From the NCBI GenBank assembly GCA_043780595.1, contig JAYWCL010000248.1, forward strand, positions 1 through 14,813: 14,813 nt of DNA, in the 5' to 3' direction. Shown one piece after another: positions 6,566-11,429 of this stretch; positions within the stretch are counted from its first letter, which is position 1; each line of letters opens with the position of its first letter. Origin of the DNA: Limnoglobus sp043780595. GTDB lineage: Bacteria; Planctomycetota; Planctomycetia; Gemmatales; Gemmataceae. The notes beneath the pieces are model-generated. The model made no database searches, was not told the origin of the DNA, and saw only the letters and a program-made list of their open reading frames with translations. The position numbers and the translations under genes were made by a program.

Positions 6566-8715
6566 TTCGTACCGCGCTTGTATTTCTCGATCATCGTGCG
6601 GATCGTTAGCTCCATCTGCGGGTTGCTCGTTTTGGCAATGGCGAGTGCCTCGGTGGCGGTTGTCAGTGCGTCGTCGAAGCGGCCCGCGTCGCCGTATGCG
6701 CCCGCGAGCGTGATGAGAATATCGAGGTGACGGTGCTTTGTCAGTTGCGCGGCACGACGGGCATACCGCACCGCTTCGGCGGGCTGTTTCTGCATTCGCA
6801 AACTGTGTGCAAGTCCCTGGATGGCGCTCACGTTTTTCGGATCGATGCCGATGGCAGCGCGAAATGCCTCGGCGGCCTCCGCCCACTTCTCGAGTTTCAA
6901 ATTCGCCAACCCGATCCGCGTCCGGATTTCGCTGCTGTACGGCTCGATGGGTAACGCCTGCCGGTACAGCCGAATCGCGTCTTCGTGGCGATTGTCGAGG
7001 TAGGCAATCCAGCCCAACAGGTTCAAACCGTAGGCGTCGTTCGGGTCGTTTTCGGCCACGGCTCGCAGGTGCTTCTCAGCCGCAACCGGCTGACCGATCT
7101 CGGCACGCAGTCGCCCGAGCTTCCCGTTCGCCTGGGCATGATCCGGCTTGATTTTCAGTATCGAATCGAGGAGCGAAATCGCTTCCGGCGTCTTTCGATC
7201 TTCGATGAGTTGGAGAGAATTCGACCAGTCGGCATCGAGCTTCGCTTGTCGTGTTGCCGCAACGCGGATCTTTTCGCGAAGTGCGGGCGTCGGGTCGTAT
7301 TGATCGATTTCGCGAAGTGCGCCGACTTCTGCTAAGTATCGGAAGTCGCGGCCGCGGCGGTCGGCTTCGGTCAGCCAGTATTCGGCTAAATTCTTTGTCA
7401 GTCGCTCGACGTGGGCCTTGCTGGCAAGGTCGGTTTGCGTGCGATAGTACTTCCACATCACGGCATCTTTCGCTTCCGGGTGAACGGCGATGCGGTGTTC
7501 GTGGCGCTTCACGGGCGGTTTGTATTCGTCGTCTTGCGTATGAAAATGCACGTTCATCCAGACTCGCGGCGGCATGTGGCACGCCGTGCATTGGCTCTGC
7601 ACCGCGAGCGGTTGGTTCGGACGATCCTTGCAATTTTCCGGTTGATGGCACTTCGCGCACGACTGTTCGAGTGCGCTATGGTCGGTCGGCTTGTGCGGGT
7701 TGTGGCACGTCGTGCAAGTCATCGAATCGCTTTTCGTGTAGCACTGGCTTTGCCGCAAATACTTGACCTGATTCGCGACGTGATCGTCTTCCGGGTTCTT
7801 ACTGGACGCGGTCCGGAGTGCGGCTTCGAGCGGTTCGCCGGGCCGGTACCCGAAGGCGGGGCCGCGCGGTTTACTCGCGTTACTGTGACACTGCGTACAG
7901 ACTTCGATGTGCCGTTCGCGCTCCATCTTGCCGGGGTGCGCGATGCCGTGGCTCGCTTTTTCGTCGGGGTGCGCCTTGTGGTACGTGGCATGTTCGCGGC
8001 CTGGCCCGTGGCACGATTCGCATGTGACGCCGAGGATGCGGTTCGCTTCGAGATACTGGTTCGTGGTCCCCGGAACGTGCGAGAGCCACGTGTTGTGGCA
8101 CTCGACGCAGCGCGTCGTCGTGTCGCGGGAATGATCGCCGGGCGCGTGCGGGCTGAAGGTGGTGTAGCCCCATTCGTTGAACGGGTGCAGCCAGGCGACT
8201 TTGGCTTCGTAAAGTCTGTCGCCACGCCAAAGGTGGTACACTTCGTCCGCCGGTGCGGAGCCGTAGACCCAGCCGATCTTCGCTTCAGTCCGTTGTTCGC
8301 CTTTCGGCGTAGTCGTGACCGAAGCGTGAATGAAGTCGTCACCGCGTTTGAGCATCTCGTAACGGAAGCCGGGGGTGCGGGTGGGAATGCTCCCCTTGCC
8401 CGGCTGGAAACCGACGGGCATCTCGTCCGCTCGCGGTTCGCGGCAGGCACGGAAATGTTGCGTCGTCTGAAGGTCGGTTACCCGTTTCGCGTGGCACTCG
8501 GCACACGCCTGCGGGCCGATGTATCCGGGGTTCACGATCGCGGGATCGGCGATGTCATCGTCGATGTGCGCCACACTCGTCGGTGTGGTGGCTTGGGGTG
8601 CGGATGGCGAGGGTGGCCAGAATGCGTAACCCAGAGCGAGGCTGCCGAGCAGGCAAACTGCGATAGCGAGGACACGCCAACGGCGTGGTTTGAGTGCGGG
8701 TTCGAGGCTGTCCAT
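6562..8715 (-). CDS. Membrane-anchored multiheme cytochrome c with C-terminal TPR repeats
   Basis: A 717-residue protein. An uncleaved-looking hydrophobic segment (about 14-32) anchors it with the bulk in the periplasm. Seven CxxCH heme-binding motifs follow, beginning near residues 71, 203, 232, 273, 334, 353 and 376. The spacing resembles the cytochrome c554/NapC-NrfB-like folds annotated in planctomycete proteins of this type. A helical linker then leads to TPR units from about 495 to 700, with sequences such as AYGLNLLGWIAYLDNRHEDA and RIGLANLKLEKWAEAAEAF. Such proteins presumably pass electrons in the periplasm while the TPR part binds a partner; neither is shown here. The ATG at 8715 gives a sensible anchor but lacks a strong Shine-Dalgarno. 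The gene lies 77 bp downstream of the 70-residue gene on the same strand. Confidence 0.88.
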   Translation of the reverse strand: MDSLEPALKPRRWRVLAIAVCLLGSLALGYAFWPPSPSAPQATTPTSVAHIDDDIADPAIVNPGYIGPQACAECHAKRVTDLQTTQHFRACREPRADEMPVGFQPGKGSIPTRTPGFRYEMLKRGDDFIHASVTTTPKGEQRTEAKIGWVYGSAPADEVYHLWRGDRLYEAKVAWLHPFNEWGYTTFSPHAPGDHSRDTTTRCVECHNTWLSHVPGTTNQYLEANRILGVTCESCHGPGREHATYHKAHPDEKASHGIAHPGKMERERHIEVCTQCHSNASKPRGPAFGYRPGEPLEAALRTASSKNPEDDHVANQVKYLRQSQCYTKSDSMTCTTCHNPHKPTDHSALEQSCAKCHQPENCKDRPNQPLAVQSQCTACHMPPRVWMNVHFHTQDDEYKPPVKRHEHRIAVHPEAKDAVMWKYYRTQTDLASKAHVERLTKNLAEYWLTEADRRGRDFRYLAEVGALREIDQYDPTPALREKIRVAATRQAKLDADWSNSLQLIEDRKTPEAISLLDSILKIKPDHAQANGKLGRLRAEIGQPVAAEKHLRAVAENDPNDAYGLNLLGWIAYLDNRHEDAIRLYRQALPIEPYSSEIRTRIGLANLKLEKWAEAAEAFRAAIGIDPKNVSAIQGLAHSLRMQKQPAEAVRYARRAAQLTKHRHLDILITLAGAYGDAGRFDDALTTATEALAIAKTSNPQMELTIRTMIEKYKRGTN

Positions 8716-8736
8716 AAGTCGCCGTACCTGAGTGTC

Positions 8737-8780
8737 GTTCGGCCGTCCTGCGTATTCTAACGCATTGCGGTTCGGCCGTC
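8737..8780. repeat. Two direct copies of GTTCGGCCGTC, 33 bp apart
   Basis: Identical 11-base copies at 8737-8747 and 8770-8780 lie between the 70-residue gene and the multiheme cytochrome start. A spacing of 33 bp is about three helical turns, which would suit a dimeric regulator, but no other evidence supports an operator. Confidence 0.4.
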
Positions 8781-8792
8781 GCTACTCTTCGA

Positions 8793-9005
8793 TTACGCCG
8801 AGAACACGACTTGCGGTTCAACTGCGTCAACCGTGGCCGTAGACACGGTGGTTTGGGCCAGATCGCGAAGGATGCTCGCCTTCACTTTGCGGGTGTAGCT
8901 GAGCACGAAGGCGATTTCTTGCAGCATCTCTTCGACCGAGCGTGCTGGCTTGTTGGTGGCGGTGGCGGACTTCGTGTTGCGGGCGTATTGGGGGATTTGG
9001 CACAT
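8793..9005 (-). CDS. Small protein of unknown function (70 aa)
   Basis: A 70-residue reading frame starting MCQIPQYARN. The ATG at 9005 is preceded by AAGGAAG at a workable spacing (spacer 8-10 bases), a stronger initiation signal than those of several neighbours. The N-terminal 20 residues are polar. About residues 22-50 (VEEMLQEIAFVLSYTRKVK and following) look like an amphipathic helix, and the tail is Val/Ala/Thr-rich. No cysteine pair, heme motif or membrane segment is seen. The frame continues upstream to 9170, but that extension has no ribosome-binding site and an unlikely composition. It precedes the multiheme cytochrome by 77 bp on the same strand, so co-expression is possible. I do not recognise the family. 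Confidence 0.62.
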   Translation of the reverse strand: MCQIPQYARNTKSATATNKPARSVEEMLQEIAFVLSYTRKVKASILRDLAQTTVSTATVDAVEPQVVFSA

Positions 9006-9210
9006 GTTATTGGCTTCCTTGCAAGTGTGTGGGAGACGATCATTCCTAATGCACCTGTCGTGCCAGTCGTGCCCAGTTCGCAAAAGAATGCGAAATCGAC
9101 TATGAAACAAGGCGAAAACGATCTGTATACTGGGAAATGTCCATCGTGCAGTTTTGACTGGTATTTGCAAAAAGTGCGACTTGACGAAATCTGTACAATC
9201 CGGGCGTTGA
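9006..9210. other. Intergenic region upstream of the 70-residue gene
   Basis: This is a 205-base AT-richer gap between the end of the SUI1 gene and the 70-residue gene. It contains several -10-like words (GTATAC near 9125, TACAAT near 9194), but no pair with convincing spacing. It probably carries the promoter of the small gene and the multiheme cytochrome. Confidence 0.35.
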
Positions 9211-9804
9211 TTAACCCCCTACACGCTTCACCAAGTACCCCAGTTTTTCGAGTTCGAGTTTCAGTTTGTCGCGATGATCGCCCTGAATTTCAATTCGCTC
9301 GTCTTTGACCGTGCCGCCAGTGCCACAGCGTTGTTTGAGAATCGTCGCGAGGTCTTGCAGCCCTTTTTCGTCGAGCGGTATCTCCCAGATTACGCTGACC
9401 CCCTTCCCTCTGCGTCCTGCGGTTTCGCGACCGAGCTTCACGGTAATCTTCTTCGCAGGCTTCGGCGCGGGCAACGCAGCCGGCGGTGGCACGGGGCGAG
9501 TGCCGCCACCGAGTAGGCGTGCGATCAGCCCGCCGATCTCATCGGCAATCACCGCACTCGCAGGCCACCACTCGATCGTCTCCATACGCTCCGGGCAATG
9601 CTCAGCCACCCACGGTTTGCACGCATCGTTCACGCAGACCACACGAACTGCCATCACCCAATCGGCATCGGCGATGTCCGCAGTCGTCCGCGCCACCGCC
9701 TGCCAAGGCAACCGCATCTTGGTCGCAACCGCCAGGAAAGCGACAGCAGCGTCACGAGCCCGTTCGCCATCGGGGGAGTCGAGGAAGAGAATTGTTTTCG
9801 CCAT
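9211..9804 (-). CDS. SUI1/eIF1-family translation factor fused to a degenerate low-molecular-weight phosphatase-like domain
   Basis: A 197-residue two-part protein. Residues about 119-195 are a full SUI1 (YciH/eIF1) domain, with RRGKGVSVIWEIPL (131-144) and GTGGTVKDERIEIQGDHRDK (161-180). Family members bind the small ribosomal subunit and influence start-codon selection in eukaryotes; the bacterial role is poorly defined. Residues 1-100 resemble an LMW protein-tyrosine-phosphatase fold: ILFLDSPDGERARDA replaces ILFLCTGNxxRSxxA, RLPWQAVAR matches the family LPWRAxSR, and ADWVMAV and IEWWPAS follow. The catalytic Cys and Arg are absent, so this part should be inactive (inference). A Pro/Ala-rich linker (about 101-118) joins them. 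The ATG at 9804 has no Shine-Dalgarno, because a heptamer array begins eight bases upstream. Confidence 0.85.
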   Translation of the reverse strand: MAKTILFLDSPDGERARDAAVAFLAVATKMRLPWQAVARTTADIADADWVMAVRVVCVNDACKPWVAEHCPERMETIEWWPASAVIADEIGGLIARLLGGGTRPVPPPAALPAPKPAKKITVKLGRETAGRRGKGVSVIWEIPLDEKGLQDLATILKQRCGTGGTVKDERIEIQGDHRDKLKLELEKLGYLVKRVGG

Positions 9805-9810
9805 TATTTG

Positions 9811-9823
9811 CCGCTTTCAGCGG
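9811..9823 (-). other. Hairpin in the SUI1 leader
   Basis: CCGCT-GAA-AGCGG (minus strand) is a perfect 5-bp stem with a 3-base loop, ending six bases before the SUI1 ATG. It occupies the position where a Shine-Dalgarno would be expected and is made from the first heptamers of the adjacent array. Confidence 0.5.
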
Positions 9824-9875
9824 TCAGCGGTCAGAGGTCAGCTTTCAGCTTTCTGCGGTCAGCTTTCAGCGGTGA
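9813..9875 (+). repeat. Heptamer array A: nine 7-bp repeats, consensus GCKKTCA
   Basis: Nine contiguous 7-base units fill 63 bp: GCTTTCA, GCGGTCA twice, GAGGTCA, GCTTTCA, GCTTTCT, GCGGTCA, GCTTTCA, GCGGTGA. The array begins eight bases upstream of the SUI1 start and ends ten bases beyond the stop of the S23-type gene. There are no spacers, so it is not a CRISPR array. Confidence 0.9.
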
Positions 9876-9885
9876 ACGGGAGAAA

Positions 9886-10245
9886 TCAAGACACGATGCG
9901 TAGCTTTTGGATGAACGCGGTCAGCATTCGCTTCACTTCGACGACCGCGACTTCCAATTGCTGATGCGTAACTTCCGATATGTAACAGAGGTCTTTGCTG
10001 AGGAGCAACTGATATTCCAACTCGCAGGCGGAACCCATCGCCATCTGGAGAAATCTGGCAAAATCGGCTTCGGTACCACGACCGCATCCTTCGGCAATGT
10101 TCGTCGGTATGGATGCCGACGAACGACGCATTTGGCACGTTAGCCCGTATCGCTCATCAGAAGGAAACACAGCCGACGTTCGGTAGATGAGAAGCGTGAG
10201 TTCGTGAGCTTTCTCCCACACTTTCAACCCGCGAAAATCACGCAT
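9886..10245 (-). CDS. S23/IVP-type four-helix-bundle protein
   Basis: A complete 119-residue member of the family annotated as four helix bundle protein or 23S-rRNA-intervening-sequence protein, structurally related to the Avd accessory proteins of diversity-generating retroelements. Family marks are FRGLKVWEKAHELTLLIY (4-21), FPSDERYGLTCQMRRSSASI (27-46), NIAEGCGRGTEADFARFLQM (49-68) and GSACELEYQLLLSKDL (71-86). The function of such proteins is not established; a basic surface that binds nucleic acid is known for Avd relatives. The ATG at 10245 has a near-perfect GGAGGTG (10251-10257) five bases upstream. The gene is bracketed by nine-unit heptamer arrays on both sides. It sits outside any rRNA gene, and no reverse transcriptase or variable repeat is nearby. 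Confidence 0.93.
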   Translation of the reverse strand: MRDFRGLKVWEKAHELTLLIYRTSAVFPSDERYGLTCQMRRSSASIPTNIAEGCGRGTEADFARFLQMAMGSACELEYQLLLSKDLCYISEVTHQQLEVAVVEVKRMLTAFIQKLRIVS

Positions 10246-10250
10246 CGCTG

Positions 10251-10257
10251 CACCTCC
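10251..10257 (-). promoter_or_regulatory. Strong ribosome-binding site of the S23-type gene
   Basis: GGAGGTG on the minus strand lies five bases before the ATG. It is the best Shine-Dalgarno in the window, and the heptamer array begins six bases upstream of it. Confidence 0.75.
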
Positions 10258-10262
10258 AACCT

Positions 10263-10325
10263 GCGGTCAGCGGTCAGCTATCAGCTATCAGCTATCAGCT
10301 ATCAGCTATCAGCTTTCAGCTTTCA
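10263..10325 (+). repeat. Heptamer array B: nine 7-bp repeats, same orientation as array A
   Basis: Two GCGGTCA, five identical GCTATCA and two GCTTTCA units make 63 bp, the same copy number and length as array A. The array lies 17 bases upstream of the S23-type start codon and would be in its 5' leader or promoter region. The five identical GCTATCA units suggest recent expansion. Confidence 0.92.
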
Positions 10326-10341
10326 GCAAAGAGTGAATACA

Positions 10342-10449
10342 GCTGACTGCTAAGGCGAAGCCTTAATCTTTGCACTGCTGATCGCTGAAAGCTGACCGCT
10401 CTTAGCTGACTGCTGACTGCTGACTGCCAAGGCGAAGCCTTAATCCTTG
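10342..10449. repeat. Two direct copies of a 31-bp hairpin-containing unit, 77 bp apart
   Basis: Bases 10342-10372 and 10419-10449 match at 29 of 31 positions. Each begins with an inverted-orientation heptamer (GCTGACT) and carries the hairpin AAGGC-GAA-GCCTT (10352-10364 and 10429-10441). The second copy includes the last two codons and stop of the cytochrome c'-like gene, so the first copy reads as a duplicate of that gene's end. The period of 77 equals eleven heptamers. The hairpin could end transcription of the cytochrome gene but has no U-tract. Confidence 0.75.
10377..10425 (-). repeat. Heptamer array C: seven repeats in inverted orientation
   Basis: GCTGATC, GCTGAAA, GCTGACC, GCTCTTA and three GCTGACT units are contiguous. 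Read on the minus strand they are the same heptamer family as arrays A and B, so arrays B and C form an inverted pair able to fold together. Array C lies between the two 31-bp units. Confidence 0.85.
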
Positions 10450-11204
10450 AACTTGTTGTGGCAGTTCGTGCAGTTTGCGTCGAGGCTCGTGGCGATCTTC
10501 TTTAGCTTTGCGAGGTCGGCGGTCTTGCCCTTTGCGGCTTCGGTGGCGAGTTCGGTCGATAGCTTCTTCATTTCCATCGACCAGGTGTCCCAGTCTTTCT
10601 TCGCTGGGCCTTTCGCGGCATCGGGGCGCAGTTCGAGCGTGTAGGCAGCGATGGCCGCAGTGCGTGCGCCGAGGAGTTCGACGGCATCGGTGCTCTTGAC
10701 GCCGTTCTTCTTGATTTCGCGCAGGTCTTTTTCGATGTTGAAGCCGCCGCCGGTGCTGCCGCCGAACATGTCCATCACCTCGCCGATCCCGAGGTCGGAC
10801 TTCTTGATGAGGTCTTCGACCTTCATCGCCTTGGCGTCGGCTTTCGCATCCGCACTCAATCCCTTGAGACCCTTGGCGGCGGTACCGGCGGTGGCCATGT
10901 CTTTCTTCTGGGCGGCCACCGCGATCTTCAGTGCTTCCGCACGGAGGGTTGCCATCTTGGCCCCGTCTTTACCGGTCAGGTTTTCTTCGGCATACACGGC
11001 CAGCAGCATGGCCGAGGCTTTGACGCGGCCACCGACCTTCTTCGTCTTGGATAATTCGATCACCTGGTTGAGGTGAGCGATGTCGGCTTCGACCGCTTTG
11101 CCTGCCGTGGCCGTGGAAAGCGCTGGGTCGGCGGCGGTGACGACGCCTACGAGTACCGCCAAAACCGATGCACCGAACAAGCGACGTAACATTTTAGAAC
11201 GCAC
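10440..11204 (-). CDS. Periplasmic cytochrome c'-like (class II c-type) protein
   Basis: A 254-residue secreted protein with one heme motif at its extreme C-terminus (CTNCHNKFKD, Cys245-Cys248-His249), the arrangement of cytochrome c' family proteins, which are helical bundles. A signal peptide is clear (MRSKMLRRLFGASVLAVLVG, cleavage probably near VTAA-D, residue 25). The rest is helical and Lys/Ala-rich, with a glycine-rich loop (FGGSTGGGF) near the middle. At about 230 mature residues it is much longer than the usual 125-150. The GTG at 11204 is chosen because GAGGAG lies six bases before it; the ATG at 11192 is 18 bases from that site. Electron transfer or gas binding is possible; neither is shown. 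Its stop lies inside a repeated hairpin unit. Confidence 0.75.
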   Translation of the reverse strand: MRSKMLRRLFGASVLAVLVGVVTAADPALSTATAGKAVEADIAHLNQVIELSKTKKVGGRVKASAMLLAVYAEENLTGKDGAKMATLRAEALKIAVAAQKKDMATAGTAAKGLKGLSADAKADAKAMKVEDLIKKSDLGIGEVMDMFGGSTGGGFNIEKDLREIKKNGVKSTDAVELLGARTAAIAAYTLELRPDAAKGPAKKDWDTWSMEMKKLSTELATEAAKGKTADLAKLKKIATSLDANCTNCHNKFKD

Positions 11205-11210
11205 AGTTTG

Positions 11211-11216
11211 CTCCTC
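11211..11216 (-). promoter_or_regulatory. Ribosome-binding site deciding the GTG start of the cytochrome c'-like gene
   Basis: GAGGAG (minus strand) sits six bases before the GTG at 11204, the usual spacing, and 18 bases before the next in-frame ATG. Confidence 0.65.
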
Positions 11217-11239
11217 GTCGAAACGCGAAGGAAGGGAAA

Positions 11240-11256
11240 GCGGTCGAAGCGACCGC
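11240..11256 (-). promoter_or_regulatory. Perfect 7-bp inverted repeat in the cytochrome c'-like leader
   Basis: GCGGTCG-AAG-CGACCGC on the plus strand is a 14-base perfect dyad with a 3-base centre, 35-52 bases upstream of the GTG start. It could be an operator or an RNA hairpin in the leader. No U-tract follows in either direction. Confidence 0.5.
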
Positions 11257-11360
11257 GGCAGGTTCACTCTAGCATTATCGCAGCGAAAGTATGGTTGGCG
11301 AGAGGGAGGCGTGTCCGAAGAGCGAAAATCGAGCAACTTGTTGCCGACGGCTCCGGCGAT

Positions 11361-11389
11361 TTGCAACTGACACGATTCGGTCTTATGTT
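11361..11389 (+). promoter_or_regulatory. Possible promoter of the kinase/HD-GYP gene
   Basis: TTGCAA (11361-11366) and TATGTT (11384-11389) are 17 bases apart, each matching four of six consensus positions, about 40 bases upstream of the GTG at 11430. Confidence 0.32.
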
Positions 11390-11429
11390 TAGGTGCCGCC
11401 CAATCTGATACCCAATCGGCGGGAGTTTC

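Noticed and set aside
7411..8760. Plus-strand ORF of 449 codons opposite the multiheme cytochrome
   Set aside because: The opposite strand carries seven heme motifs and TPRs; this frame has no recognisable domain.
8811..9308. Plus-strand ORF of 165 codons over the 70-residue gene
   Set aside because: The minus-strand small gene has a good ribosome-binding site and neighbours on its strand; the plus-strand frame runs through the end of the SUI1 gene and has no recognisable domain.
9886..10245. Diversity-generating retroelement accessory gene (avd)
   Set aside because: The fold family is related, but there is no reverse transcriptase, template repeat or variable repeat in the window.
9813..10425. 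CRISPR array
   Set aside because: The repeats are contiguous 7-mers without unique spacers, and no cas gene is present.
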